A stretch of 64,000 nt of DNA from Cellulomonas alba. GTDB lineage: Bacteria; Actinomycetota; Actinomycetes; Actinomycetales; Cellulomonadaceae. Positions 1 through 9,397 of the stretch are shown here, in pieces; positions within the stretch are counted from its first letter, which is position 1; each line of letters begins with the position of its first letter. The position numbers and the translations under genes are program-made. The notes beneath the pieces were generated by a model that worked only from the letters and a program-made list of their open reading frames with translations, ran no database searches and had not been told where the DNA came from. The DNA is taken from NCBI RefSeq assembly GCF_030362835.1, contig NZ_JAUCGQ010000002.1:1-64000 (forward strand), written 5' to 3'.

Positions 1-72
1 ACGACGCAGATCGACCGCCATCCGGATCGCGCGCTCCCGAAGCTCGTCCGGGTACTTCCTCGGTGCAGCCAT
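1..72 (-). CDS. IS3-family transposase OrfA, N-terminus (cut by window edge)
   Basis: Only the first 24 codons are in the window; the ATG is at 72. The peptide begins MAAPRKYPDELRERAIRMA, the characteristic start of the helix-turn-helix OrfA protein of actinobacterial IS3-family elements. OrfA binds the element's ends and is normally fused to the OrfB integrase by a programmed frameshift; that part lies outside the window. The terminal inverted repeat sits just upstream at 101-123, as expected for an intact IS end. Confidence 0.8.
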   Translation of the reverse strand, partial: MAAPRKYPDELRERAIRMAVDLRR

Positions 73-123
73 GACTCTCATCCTCCGGGGATTGAGAGCC
101 TCCACGGAACCCGGGGCGGTTCA
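1..123 (-). mobile_element. End of an IS3-family insertion sequence
   Basis: Reading leftwards from 123, the sequence starts TGAACCGCCCCGGGTTCC, which has the form of an actinobacterial IS3-family terminal inverted repeat (5' TGAACCGCCCCGG). It is followed about 50 bases later by the OrfA start at 72. The other end and any target duplication lie left of the window, so completeness cannot be judged. Confidence 0.75.
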
Positions 124-152
124 CAAGGGGCGAATTCCCTCTGGCGCCGGGG

Positions 153-1334
153 TTAGCGCCCGGCGCGCGCTTCGGAAGCCGTGGCAGCGATTCGTTCGCG
201 GCAACGGTCCGGGTCGTGGAGCAGCTCGTACTCCCAGAGTCGCAAGAGGCGCCAGCCGGCTCGGTCGAGGTAGGCGGCCTGCCGTGCGTCGTTCGCCATG
301 TTCTTCGCGACAAGCGGGCTCTCGCGGTCCTCGGGATTTCGGCCGTGCCAGTAGTCCCCATCGGCTTGGACGACCAGCCGCATTGCCGGCACGCACGCGT
401 CGACCGTCCATTTGTCGAAGATGAGGTGCTGAGGAGCCCAGTTGCCCTCGCCGAAGACATCGTCCATCAGCACGTACAGAGCAAGTTCAGGCCTAGTGGG
501 GCCTCTGCTCGCGAGGTGGTCACGCTGCATCTGCCGCACGCGATGAACGGTGGACTCGTCGGTGCGACGAGCCTCGGTCGCGCATTCTCGCGAACAGCAC
601 ACATCCCGGTTGCTGACGGGTCGCACGAAGTCGATCCCGCAAATCGGACATTGCCGTATCTCCCGGTTCCGGGCGCCCAGGCCGCGACACTCAACCGAGC
701 AGTAGCGGCCACCCCCGTCCGCGTCGACGCTCGCTACTACCTCAAAGCTCTTGCCACAGACGACACAACTCTTCGCGACCCGACGACGACGGCACTCGTT
801 CGAGCAGAACCGACCCCAGCCCTTCGCGATCTCGCTCTTGGTGGCGGTGAACTCCGCACCGCACCGTTCGCACGACCGATGAACCGGCCCGGGGAACGCA
901 CATGACTTCGAGCAGTAGATGCCCCGGCCGTCATTAGCTCGCTGCTGGGTCACTTCGAATGTCACCGAGCACGTCGGGCACACGCGCGCCAAGCGCACCA
1001 CTCGACGGGCAACGCCCGCGCAGGGCTTCGAGCAGTACACCGCGTCGTCGTCAACCTTCGCGGCCCGCACCGGGAACGGCTTCCCGCAGGTGCTGCACGG
1101 CCGGACCGCCCGGGCCCGATCGGCGTCCTTACATTCCTTCGAGCAGAACACGCCTGCCCCGGACGCGAGCCGATTCGGCGACACCTTGAAAGTGCTGGCG
1201 CAGTGCGCGCAAGTCCGATCGACGAGGTGTCCCCGCTTGGATGCGTACCAGCAGTCTCGCGAGCAGAACGTCGCGTCGTTGTACGTAGCGAACGCGTTCC
1301 CGCAATTGGCACAGTGCTTCGTGACGCGCGGCAC
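153..1334 (-). CDS. Seven-zinc-finger protein with C-terminal Vsr/DUF559-like nuclease domain
   Basis: A 393-residue protein starting at GTG 1334. Residues about 8-265 hold seven tandem zinc-binding units of the form CxxC...(F/Y)CSxxC, spaced roughly 35-40 residues apart; the first and last are the shortest. The C-terminal 100 residues resemble the very-short-patch-repair/DUF559 fold: a TVDACVP strand, then VVQADGDYWHG, a downstream N/D/R helix and the closing GWRLLRLWEYEL motif. This predicts a metal-dependent DNA nuclease guided or stabilised by a zinc-ribbon array. The usual Glu before the DG motif is Gln here. It lies between the IS end and the conjugation genes, so it is probably element cargo. 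Target and activity are unknown. Confidence 0.7.
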   Translation of the reverse strand: MPRVTKHCANCGNAFATYNDATFCSRDCWYASKRGHLVDRTCAHCASTFKVSPNRLASGAGVFCSKECKDADRARAVRPCSTCGKPFPVRAAKVDDDAVYCSKPCAGVARRVVRLARVCPTCSVTFEVTQQRANDGRGIYCSKSCAFPGPVHRSCERCGAEFTATKSEIAKGWGRFCSNECRRRRVAKSCVVCGKSFEVVASVDADGGGRYCSVECRGLGARNREIRQCPICGIDFVRPVSNRDVCCSRECATEARRTDESTVHRVRQMQRDHLASRGPTRPELALYVLMDDVFGEGNWAPQHLIFDKWTVDACVPAMRLVVQADGDYWHGRNPEDRESPLVAKNMANDARQAAYLDRAGWRLLRLWEYELLHDPDRCRERIAATASEARAGR

Positions 1335-1542
1335 GTCAATGGACCGTCAGGCTCGAGACCATGAGCCGAGTGAACACCATCGCCCTACATTCCAAGTTGA
1401 CACACGACTGCCGGCCACGGCGCGGTACGGGCCCCGCATGGCGGGTCCTCAGACCCCTGCGAGCCGCTCTGGCGGCACGGCAATAACCCCGCGGATTGGC
1501 CTGGCCTTCCTTTCACACGCGCGCCCGCGACGCTAGAGCACT

Positions 1543-2220
1543 TCACGCGTACGCGAAGAGTCGGTGGAGTGGGAGTGACCGCACCTTGCCCTGGAGCTCC
1601 GGGTAGTACCCCACTTGATGCAGCCACCAGTGAGGCTGGGGGACGACGCGTACGCAGATGTCGCCGCCCACGTCCAGTGGCTCGGACGCGCCCACGAACC
1701 AGAACCACTCGCCCGCTGCGTTGCGAGACCTCAGCGCCCGTCCGGTGAGAGCGCCTGCGTCGCGCGCGGTGACCGGACGCAGCACCGGAGGTGAGTCGGC
1801 GTCCAGGCGCACACGCTCAAGCCACGACGAGGCCTCGACATTGGACGATGCCTCTTCAGATTCGACGGACGTCCCTTCGGGCGGAAGCGCGTCCCGGTAT
1901 ACCCACGCATAGTCCGCCGGCCACCACTGCATCACGGGGTTTCGGTCCTGACTGACCCTCCACGTCCAGTAGTGGATCGGCGCACACACGGCCACCGACT
2001 CGTGCAGCTCGCCGTCCCCGGGGAACTCAACCAACCGACGCTCCGGGCGAAGAAGCACCTGACCGTCGATGAAGTACCGCCGTGGGACCCCGATCGTCAC
2101 CTCGTCACCGACCTCGAGGTCGGGTACGTAGGCAGCGGGCACCGGGTGGCGGACCGGCGGCGGCACGGTCTGCCACGTGAGGTCTTCGAACGCGAAGAAC
2201 TCGGCGTCCATCATGACCAT
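1543..2220 (-). CDS. Hypothetical protein, last visible gene of the conjugation operon
   Basis: 225 residues. The reading frame opens with four codons M-V-M-M, so the start may be 2220, 2214 or 2211; the latter two overlap the stop of the M23 gene directly and imply translational coupling. The protein is rich in Trp and Pro, has no signal peptide or membrane segment, and contains a patch of aromatic pairs (HYWTW, QWWPADYAW, HWWLHQ). I do not recognise a family. Its position suggests a cytoplasmic accessory of the transfer system. The 208 bases between this gene and the zinc-finger gene hold no recognisable feature. Confidence 0.65.
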   Translation of the reverse strand: MVMMDAEFFAFEDLTWQTVPPPVRHPVPAAYVPDLEVGDEVTIGVPRRYFIDGQVLLRPERRLVEFPGDGELHESVAVCAPIHYWTWRVSQDRNPVMQWWPADYAWVYRDALPPEGTSVESEEASSNVEASSWLERVRLDADSPPVLRPVTARDAGALTGRALRSRNAAGEWFWFVGASEPLDVGGDICVRVVPQPHWWLHQVGYYPELQGKVRSLPLHRLFAYA

Positions 2221-3533
2221 GCTCGCAGGTTCACTCCGTGCTGGAGCATGAGCGGCTCGGGATCCACGGGCACTCCGTTGACGTGAACCTCGAAGTGGTA
2301 ATGCGGACCGGTGCTGACGCCAGTGTCGCCGGACAAGGCGATGATCTGGCCGCCCCGCACTTGGTCCCCCGGCTTCACGAGCACCTGGGACAGATGAAGA
2401 TGGCGGGTCTCGACGCCACCGGCGTGCGCGAGGGTGACGTTGAGCCCCGCGCCCGAGTCCCAAGAGACGGTTTCCACCACGCCGACCGTGGGCGCGGCTA
2501 TCGGCGTTCCGACGGCGGCTTGGAAGTCCGTGCCTGCGTGCAGGCGCCAGACGTGCAAGATCGGGTGGAACCTCATGCCGAACGGTGACGTGATCCGCGC
2601 CTGCAACGGAGCGGTCCATTGACCAGAAGGGATGATCCGCTCCTGCGAGGCGGCCGCGGCCCCCGACGCCGAAGCGAGCTCGAAGTTGGACGAGCAGAAC
2701 GCATCGATGTCCACGCCGCTTGCGCGGTAGTCGGCTGCCGTCATGACGCCTTGCGGCTCGCCGCCGACTTGGAGCGCCGTGCTCGGCTCCTGCGATGCCA
2801 CCGATCGGGCCGCGCCCGATCCGCCGGTCAACGCGTCCACGATGATCGTTGCTCGCGCCTCGTGCTTCGCGTACGCGCCAGGGAAGGCTGACCGCTGGAC
2901 GCTCTGGGCGGAGACGGTGATCGGGAGCTGCGCCCAACCGGCGACGTCCAGCAGACCGGCCGGGGATGCCTTGCCGCTCGCGGGGTCGAAATGGGGCGAG
3001 GTCCGACCGCCGAAGAACGACAACGCCGCGAAGCGCGGATCGCGAATCTGCTGAGCGGTGCCCCAACCCTGCGACGGCCGCTGCTGGAAGAGCCCCAGCG
3101 AGTCGCGGTCGCCATGGTCGAGGTTCTCGAGTCCCGACTCCTGCAAGGCGGCGGCGATCCCCACGATGAGGCCGCGCCGCCCCACGCCGGCTTCAACGCC
3201 GGCCACGATGATGCCCTGAGCATTGGTGATCTTGTCGCCGTCCGTAGGGCCGAAGCCAGGGACGGCCCCGCCCGTGGGAATCGTCGGCGCCTGGTCGAGA
3301 GGCGGTGGCTGGTACGCGGCGTCGTCGACGGAGTAGCCGAGTTGGGTGCAGGTTTCAGCGGCTGCGGCCTCCCGGCCGCCGCTCGAAACCACAGTCGCCG
3401 CCGTGACCCCGACGAAGACGCACGCGCCACCGAGCACGAGGGCGCCGACAAGGAGCTTCGGCCAGTGGCGCGCGAGCCATCCAAGAGTCTGGGTCTTCGC
3501 CCAGAGGACGAGCCAGGCGGTGAACGGTTCCAA
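2211..3533 (-). CDS. Conjugative cell-wall hydrolase: lysozyme-like domain plus M23 peptidase
   Basis: 440 residues from a TTG start at 3533. One N-terminal membrane anchor (residues about 25-50) is followed by a lysozyme-like transglycosylase region (about 105-230) with the motif LQESGL, whose Glu is the likely catalytic residue, and SLGLFQQRP. The C-terminal region (about 310-425) is an M23/LytM zinc endopeptidase with HAGTD and HYHFEV ligands. Such two-headed enzymes open peptidoglycan for the transfer channel in Gram-positive ICEs. The gene follows the TcpC-like gene after 15 bases and overlaps the next gene. The TTG start is chosen because no ATG or GTG precedes the membrane anchor in frame. 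Confidence 0.88.
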   Translation of the reverse strand: MEPFTAWLVLWAKTQTLGWLARHWPKLLVGALVLGGACVFVGVTAATVVSSGGREAAAAETCTQLGYSVDDAAYQPPPLDQAPTIPTGGAVPGFGPTDGDKITNAQGIIVAGVEAGVGRRGLIVGIAAALQESGLENLDHGDRDSLGLFQQRPSQGWGTAQQIRDPRFAALSFFGGRTSPHFDPASGKASPAGLLDVAGWAQLPITVSAQSVQRSAFPGAYAKHEARATIIVDALTGGSGAARSVASQEPSTALQVGGEPQGVMTAADYRASGVDIDAFCSSNFELASASGAAAASQERIIPSGQWTAPLQARITSPFGMRFHPILHVWRLHAGTDFQAAVGTPIAAPTVGVVETVSWDSGAGLNVTLAHAGGVETRHLHLSQVLVKPGDQVRGGQIIALSGDTGVSTGPHYHFEVHVNGVPVDPEPLMLQHGVNLRAWS

Positions 3534-3548
3534 CGGTCTGCTCCCAGA

Positions 3549-4130
3549 TCACCCAGCCGGCTCGACGCTGGAGACCAGCCACGTGCCGCCGGCGGGAGCT
3601 GGAACAACGTGGACGCGAATCCACGCACCCGTCGTCGGAACGTCCAGTACGCCCTCCTCGGCGTTGATCGCGACCTGCCGCGGCTGACCACGCACGGTGA
3701 CGTCTGGCGTACTCGCCGGGTTCGTCGTGCTCAGTCCGCTGCTCCAGAGCTCGCTTGTGACGAGCGGACGCACGCCGGCGGACCAGGCCTGAGCGTCAAG
3801 GTCGGGACGCGCCCAGGCGGCGACGAAAGCGGCCGCCGCGTCGGCTGCAGCCGCAGACGGATCGCCGCCAGTCTCATCGGCGCCGAGATCGTCGGTGCCA
3901 GCCGTTCTATCTACGACGTTGTCGCTCAAGCTGTCGGATGGGGAGGGAGCGGCGGTGGTCGAGACGGCCTCAGACGGCGAGGCACTGACCGCAGTCGTCG
4001 GTCCGGACCCTGAGTGGTCGTTCGCCTGGCCGACAAGGAACACCGCGGCGAGCGCGACGATGACGACGGCGGCGAACCGCCGCGCCGAATACAACGGCCA
4101 CCGGACGATCGGAGCGAGCGCGTCCCACAT
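3549..4130 (-). CDS. TcpC-like conjugal transfer protein
   Basis: 193 residues. A short cytoplasmic N-terminus and one transmembrane helix (about 18-36) are followed by a Ser/Thr/Asp-rich low-complexity stalk (about 38-90) and a C-terminal extracellular domain of about 100 residues with an NTF2/TcpC-like pattern (AAAFVAAWARPD...WVRV-type strands ending GTWLVSSVEPAG). TcpC/VirB8-like proteins bridge the membrane and the cell wall in Gram-positive transfer machines. The ATG at 4130 overlaps the stop of the upstream membrane protein (TGATG), so the two are translationally coupled. Family assignment rests on architecture and position more than on sequence motifs. Confidence 0.65.
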   Translation of the reverse strand: MWDALAPIVRWPLYSARRFAAVVIVALAAVFLVGQANDHSGSGPTTAVSASPSEAVSTTAAPSPSDSLSDNVVDRTAGTDDLGADETGGDPSAAAADAAAAFVAAWARPDLDAQAWSAGVRPLVTSELWSSGLSTTNPASTPDVTVRGQPRQVAINAEEGVLDVPTTGAWIRVHVVPAPAGGTWLVSSVEPAG

Positions 4131-6253
4131 CAGAGGTACTCCTCCGGCTCGTCGGCCTTTGCATGCGCGCCCGTCGGCGGCCGCCAGATCTCGAAGACCG
4201 GCCTGCCTGCGGCGTCGTATCGCGCGGTCGCCTCCACCACACCGGGCGGAAGCTCGACGGAGTGGCCCAGGACCTCACCTCGGGGAGCGTTCTTGTCGAC
4301 CGGAGCGGCGAGATCGACATCGCGTTCCTCCGGTCCAATCGGCGGGTGGCTCCGTAGTTGCTCGCGAGTGCCGCCATGCTCGCCGTCCAGCTCGGCGCTT
4401 GCTGCGCGCCGACTTCCCATCGGTCCGGCGTCGCGGGCAGCAGAGCCAGCTATCTCCCGCGCACTGGACTGGTCGTTGAGCGCATCTCCTCCACCGACGA
4501 TCGCCAGCTCACGACGCGAGCGGCGCGGCAACGCATGCTCGGGCTGCTGACCTTCGGGCAGTTCGCGCTGGCGGTCCAGGTACCGCCCTGTGCCTGCAGC
4601 GGCGGCCGCGTCCGTCAGCTCGCGGGGTGCTGGCGCCGTCGGCAGCTCGCGACGAGGCGCACCCGTCATGGCGATTTCGTGGGCGTCGCCCACCGCCACG
4701 GGGGCGCCCTTGGCGTTGACGATTCGATACGTGCTGGGCTTGCGGCGCAGATCCTCGGGTCCGCCCAGGTCCGGGTTGCCGCCCTTGGCCTGGCCGTCGT
4801 CGACAGCGTCGCGGACCGCCTTGTGCGTCACGAATCCGTTGAACAGCGTGCCGATGCCTGACCTCGCCATGCGGCGCGCCGCGCGAGATCCCGGCATCGC
4901 TCGGCCGGGTCGCAGCAGCTTGAACAGCACGATGGGAATCGCCGCGACAATCACGAGCTGCAGCCCGAACGCCAGGTGGGAGTCGAGCACCGCCGTGTCG
5001 AGCAAGAGATTCGCGAGCGCGGCGACGAAGAAGGCCGGCCCGAGGACGACGAAGCGTCCGACCTGCTTGAGCACGCCGATCACCCAGTCCTGCGTGACGT
5101 AGAGCAGCCCGAGCACGCCGAACGCCGGCGCGAGCGGCACGAAGACCCTCGTGGCGATGTACGCGATGACGATGAAGACGGCGGCCACTGCGAGGAAGGG
5201 CATCGTGACCCCGACGCGCAGGACCACCGTCGCCGCCGCATCCCAGCGTCCGTTGTTCCCGGTGAGCTGCTGGTACGCGCCGGAGTCATCGCGCTCCACC
5301 GACGACGCAGTCTTGACCCACAGGTCCTTCTTTGCCTGGATGATCGCCTGGCCCGCGGACGGATCGTCCTTGACGGTCTCCGCTTCGCGCCACGAGAGGT
5401 GCGAAGCCCGGAACAGGTCCGGCCCGTAGGTACGAGCGATCGCGCTGTCCGACGAGCCGACCGTCCCGTCGAGCCATTCGTTGTAGCACGTGTCCCGGTT
5501 GATCGTGTCGAACATGTCGTCGAGCGCCGCTTGCGCTCTGTTCGTCCCAGGCGGCCCAGGCGTCTCCTCAGCCGCGCCGACGCCTCGGGCCGACGTGGCG
5601 ATCGTGGTCTGCACGAGCTGGTCGACCGCGCGCGCCGACGAGACCGGGTAGCTCATGACGAAGGTGGCAGTCACCAGGACCAGGAGCGCCCATCCGGCCG
5701 TCGTTACCGCCGCGGAAACCTGGGCGCGCGTGGCTGCAATCAGCACGCCCGAGCCGACGATCACTAGCATCGCCGTCACCCACGGGTCCCACAACCCACC
5801 CTTGATCGCGCTCGTTGCCGCGGTGAGCACGCCGTCGAGCGGAGCCAGGAAGTCTGGCGTCACCACGACGCTGAACAGGGAATGCGTGAAGGCCGACACC
5901 GACGCGCTTCCGCTCATGAGGGCGTTCGCGACGGAGGTCTGGACCTTGGGCAGCGCATCAGAGCCAGGAAGGCAGCCGTTGTCGTAGTTCACCCAGTGGT
6001 AGGAGTACCCGTAAACGTCGGCGATTTTGACGTTCCGGTCCGTGAACGGGTCGGCGTCCGTCGCTGTCGCAGGCTTGCCGTAGAGCTTGCCGGGCAGGCC
6101 GTCGAACGGCGAAGCCGGTTCGGGAGCGGGCGCGCACGCCTTCGTCAGCACCGGACCAACTGCCGGCGCGGACGCCGCCGAGGCAGCAAGCGCGGGGCCA
6201 CCGACGGTCAAGCCAACCGCGAGGGCTGCCGTCATCACGGCGCGGCGGATCAT
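4130..6253 (-). CDS. TrbL/VirB6-like polytopic conjugation membrane protein
   Basis: 707 residues with a cleavable-looking signal peptide (MIRRAVMTAALAVGLTVGG... ending ALAASAASA) and about six to seven transmembrane segments between residues 150 and 450. A long hydrophilic Arg/Glu/Pro-rich cytoplasmic tail covers about 455-707. This is the architecture of the channel-forming membrane subunit of actinobacterial type IV transfer systems. The ATG at 6253 overlaps the stop of the VirB4-like ATPase by four bases. A Cys-containing external loop (DTCYNEWLDG) and CLPGSD could form a disulfide. Predicted role: inner channel with VirB4. Confidence 0.8.
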   Translation of the reverse strand: MIRRAVMTAALAVGLTVGGPALAASAASAPAVGPVLTKACAPAPEPASPFDGLPGKLYGKPATATDADPFTDRNVKIADVYGYSYHWVNYDNGCLPGSDALPKVQTSVANALMSGSASVSAFTHSLFSVVVTPDFLAPLDGVLTAATSAIKGGLWDPWVTAMLVIVGSGVLIAATRAQVSAAVTTAGWALLVLVTATFVMSYPVSSARAVDQLVQTTIATSARGVGAAEETPGPPGTNRAQAALDDMFDTINRDTCYNEWLDGTVGSSDSAIARTYGPDLFRASHLSWREAETVKDDPSAGQAIIQAKKDLWVKTASSVERDDSGAYQQLTGNNGRWDAAATVVLRVGVTMPFLAVAAVFIVIAYIATRVFVPLAPAFGVLGLLYVTQDWVIGVLKQVGRFVVLGPAFFVAALANLLLDTAVLDSHLAFGLQLVIVAAIPIVLFKLLRPGRAMPGSRAARRMARSGIGTLFNGFVTHKAVRDAVDDGQAKGGNPDLGGPEDLRRKPSTYRIVNAKGAPVAVGDAHEIAMTGAPRRELPTAPAPRELTDAAAAAGTGRYLDRQRELPEGQQPEHALPRRSRRELAIVGGGDALNDQSSAREIAGSAARDAGPMGSRRAASAELDGEHGGTREQLRSHPPIGPEERDVDLAAPVDKNAPRGEVLGHSVELPPGVVEATARYDAAGRPVFEIWRPPTGAHAKADEPEEYL

Positions 6254-8958
6254 GCCGCGCCCTCCTCCGCGACGAGCTCCACCGCTCTCCGCTTCGCCGG
6301 GTCCGCCGTGGTGTTGAGGGCGGCGGTCAGACGTTCGTGATTGCTGTAGTCGACGCGGATCTTCTCGACGCCGCCCTTGCCGTCCTCGCCGCCCATACCA
6401 TCGCGGAAGATGAACTCCCGCGGTGTCCCGGTGAGCTCGGACCGTCGGGAACGCCGCGAGAGCTTGGCGAACTCAGCCTCGTATCCGACGCCGACCGGCA
6501 GTCCGAGGAGCCGGCAGTTGTGGGCCTGCGCCTCGTCGTCGGTCGTCTTCCCGACGAAGGCGGCGCCAACGAAGTTGTTGATGTTCTGCCCGATCACGTT
6601 GGCCGCGTTCTGCGTCGAGACGAGCGCCGCTATGTCGTGCTTGCGGGTGTCGGTGGCGACCTTCTGCACGAGCGTCCGGCCGGTCGAGACGGCGGTGATC
6701 TCGTGGACCTCGTCGAGGAACATGCCTTTGCGCTCGTTGAAGTCCGCTCGGTACACCGACCGCAGCGCCGACCACGCGGCCAAGGACATGACCGGGCGGC
6801 TCATGAGCTCGTCGTACGACCATTCGGTCTTCGGCTTGTTCTCGTCGATCTGCGCCAGGCCCTTGAGGCTGAAGAACGTCATGCGCCGGTCGCTCAGCGG
6901 CGCGCCATGGTTTCCGCTGGACGGCGTGGCGAAGAACAGCCGTGAGAGCTCGCGTTCCGACGCCTCACGCAGCCGTCGCCCGACCCGGGCGACGAGGTCG
7001 CGGTCGCCCTGGGCGTCGTTGTGCAGGGTGATCAGGACGCCGTGGGCGGTCGAGTGCGGCCGTGCCTCAGCCCTGGCGACCGCGTCTCGTAGGACGGAGA
7101 GCGCAGCCTGGTCATTCTGGTCTTCTGCGGGCAGACACCACCGCAGCGTGTCGGTCATCAGGTCTCGGCGCTGAGCCTCGGCAGCTGACTTCGCCAGCGC
7201 GAGGGCGTGCTGCGGGTCGGGCTCGTCACGGAACCACGCCAGCTGCGGTTCGGGCACGAGCGCGTACGGGTTGAGTGCGCCCGGCTCGGACTGCAGCAGA
7301 TTGATGGCGGCCGCGACTCCCCGGAACTCGGGCAGCTCGGCCAGTGCGCCGAGTCGGCCGGACGGGTCCATCACCGTCCACGGCACGCCCTGCGCTCCCG
7401 TCTTGTAGACGATCCCGCCTGCGAAGAAGCTCTTGCCCGCGCCGAGCCCGCCGACGATCGGGACGAGGCCCGATCCCTCCACGACCTCGGGGCCGTACCA
7501 GGGGTCCCACGTGACCGGACGCTCTGCGAATCCGCTTGTGTAGCCGATCAGCACTCCGCGCTTGTCGCCGACCTCGGCCGTCGCCGCTGGCACACCGGCC
7601 GCGAGCTTGAGGATCGGCAGATGGCGAGTGTGGCCCGTGTTCGCCAGCGGCTCCATCGGCACGAACTCGCGCGCCAGACGGAACTGATCGAACTCGCGCT
7701 CGATCTTGATCGCCGGCTTGTAGACCTTCTGGACGAGCTTCGCTCGCTGGAGTGCCTCCTCCTGGCTCGGAGCGGCGACTGCTATCCGGAACCAGCCCCG
7801 CGTGCGGGTCGCGAGGCCGTCGAAGCCTGAGCGCTGCTCGTCCTCAACCGCCGAGGCCCGCTCGGCCTGCCGGGCGAGCTGACGAGGCGGCTGCTTGCCG
7901 TGGTCATCGAGGTAGTGATCGCGCTGAGCCAGGACGCGGTCGGAGAGCTTGTTCATCTCCTTCGACGTCTCTTCCGGCGAGCGCACGTCGACACGGAACG
8001 CCCACTCGACGGGGAACGGCAGCTTGTCCGTCTTGGCGATCCATGGCTCGTCCAGCTCAGGGATGTGCAGCTCGCCCATGCGACCGACGGTCAGGACGAC
8101 CACGTGCCGAGTGATCGGCTGGTCGCCCATCGTCGAGTCGATCCGCACGGACTGCGCCAGAGGCTCCGCGCTCCAGTGCGTCGCGCCGGTGAACTCGTGC
8201 AGGTCCTCCTTGGACCACTCGCGTTCCTCGATGGTGTCCTGCAGGGGAGCGGGGCAGCCGAGCGCGAACGAACGAGCCAGGAGCCACGCCATGTCGTTGC
8301 CGACGGCGGGCATGGCGTCGACGCCCGGGCCGGCCATGATCTCGTCGATCTCGTCCAGCCGATGCTGGAGCGCCTCGAGCTCCCGCCGCGCGACATCGGC
8401 GATCACGCGCCCGGTCAGGTTCACCGCCGACGACCGCGAGCCCAGGTCGACGCCGAAGTACACGAGCTTGTCGCTCTGCATCCGCGACGAGAGCTGGACT
8501 TGGTCGCGCTCGAGGATCTTGGCGAAGCCCTCCGTCGGTGCGGGGGAGTTGTTCCACGCCGCCTCCGCCCAGGTCTCCACCGCGTACGGCCGCGTCGTGA
8601 TGCGCCCGTACACCGTCCGACCCACGAGCTCGGCGATCTGCGACGCGTGCGCCTCGATCAGCGACTCGCCGTCCGCGACGGTGCGAAAGCTCCACCGCTG
8701 CGGATCCAGCAGGTACCACGCGACCATGCGCTTGTCGGAGAACGTGACGTGATCCGCCACGCGCGAGAGCAGCCAGTGCATCGGGCTCGTGAGCCGCGGC
8801 GCGTCTGGGTGCCGGCCCCGGCCCTTGGGTGCCCTCGTCGACCGCGGTTGCGAGCTGTCGACGAGTTCCTCCGCCGGGTCGTACGAGACGTCGACGTCTT
8901 CGTCGTCGTCCCCGTTGGGCCGATGACCCAGCAGCGACCTGAGATTGAGCTGCATCAT
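6250..8958 (-). CDS. VirB4-like conjugation ATPase
   Basis: 902 residues. The start is placed at the ATG-ATG pair 8958/8955, just after a GAGGGGG ribosome binding site and overlapping the upstream stop; the open frame reaches further but has no support. Walker A is GGLGAGKSFF at about residue 505 and Walker B is GMFLDEVHE at about 740, followed by STQNAANV, as in VirB4/TraC-type ATPases. The N-terminal half resembles the VirB4 docking region. It powers assembly and substrate transfer of the conjugation channel at the inner membrane. It lies centrally in the leftward operon. Confidence 0.92.
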   Translation of the reverse strand: MMQLNLRSLLGHRPNGDDDEDVDVSYDPAEELVDSSQPRSTRAPKGRGRHPDAPRLTSPMHWLLSRVADHVTFSDKRMVAWYLLDPQRWSFRTVADGESLIEAHASQIAELVGRTVYGRITTRPYAVETWAEAAWNNSPAPTEGFAKILERDQVQLSSRMQSDKLVYFGVDLGSRSSAVNLTGRVIADVARRELEALQHRLDEIDEIMAGPGVDAMPAVGNDMAWLLARSFALGCPAPLQDTIEEREWSKEDLHEFTGATHWSAEPLAQSVRIDSTMGDQPITRHVVVLTVGRMGELHIPELDEPWIAKTDKLPFPVEWAFRVDVRSPEETSKEMNKLSDRVLAQRDHYLDDHGKQPPRQLARQAERASAVEDEQRSGFDGLATRTRGWFRIAVAAPSQEEALQRAKLVQKVYKPAIKIEREFDQFRLAREFVPMEPLANTGHTRHLPILKLAAGVPAATAEVGDKRGVLIGYTSGFAERPVTWDPWYGPEVVEGSGLVPIVGGLGAGKSFFAGGIVYKTGAQGVPWTVMDPSGRLGALAELPEFRGVAAAINLLQSEPGALNPYALVPEPQLAWFRDEPDPQHALALAKSAAEAQRRDLMTDTLRWCLPAEDQNDQAALSVLRDAVARAEARPHSTAHGVLITLHNDAQGDRDLVARVGRRLREASERELSRLFFATPSSGNHGAPLSDRRMTFFSLKGLAQIDENKPKTEWSYDELMSRPVMSLAAWSALRSVYRADFNERKGMFLDEVHEITAVSTGRTLVQKVATDTRKHDIAALVSTQNAANVIGQNINNFVGAAFVGKTTDDEAQAHNCRLLGLPVGVGYEAEFAKLSRRSRRSELTGTPREFIFRDGMGGEDGKGGVEKIRVDYSNHERLTAALNTTADPAKRRAVELVAEEGAA

Positions 8959-9395
8959 TCCCCCTCGTATGCAGCGGCCTTTCGGTTCGCATAGGACCGC
9001 CACCGTCGACGCCGCCCGAGCGGCAGTGCATGCGCATCCCCGATCGAGGTGATCCGCCTGCGGAATGCCGATGACCGGCGAGAGTGCTGGCCCCTCGTGG
9101 GCACGCGGGTCGCGGTCAGCTCGTGCCAGAAAGTCGCGGCGAGCACGCTCATCGGGCGCTCGTGCGTCGTCTTGTCGACCACCCACTGCGACAGTCGCAA
9201 CGACACGAGCACCGTCAGGGCGACCGAGAGCAGCGAGAACCCGATGCCGGTCTTCACCAGGAACGCGAAGCCCAGCAGCGCGAACACTGGCGTCACGGCG
9301 ATCATCCGGTAGCGGAGCCGCCCGATGTAGTAGCCCGGTGGACCGAGATAGGTCTGGTCGACGTCGTAGATCTCGTCGTCGTCGGGCAGGCGCAT
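8955..9395 (-). CDS. PrgI/TcpE-like conjugation membrane protein
   Basis: 146 residues, beginning MRLPDDDEIYDVDQTYLGP two bases after the upstream stop. After an acidic N-terminus there are two hydrophobic segments (about 35-75), followed by a basic C-terminus. This matches the small PrgI/TcpE-type proteins encoded directly upstream of VirB4-like ATPases in Gram-positive ICEs, which anchor the ATPase at the membrane. The stop TGA overlaps the VirB4 ATG. An in-frame ATG 11 codons further upstream lies inside the previous gene and is less likely. Confidence 0.75.
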   Translation of the reverse strand: MRLPDDDEIYDVDQTYLGPPGYYIGRLRYRMIAVTPVFALLGFAFLVKTGIGFSLLSVALTVLVSLRLSQWVVDKTTHERPMSVLAATFWHELTATRVPTRGQHSRRSSAFRRRITSIGDAHALPLGRRRRWRSYANRKAAAYEGE

Positions 9396-9397
9396 AG

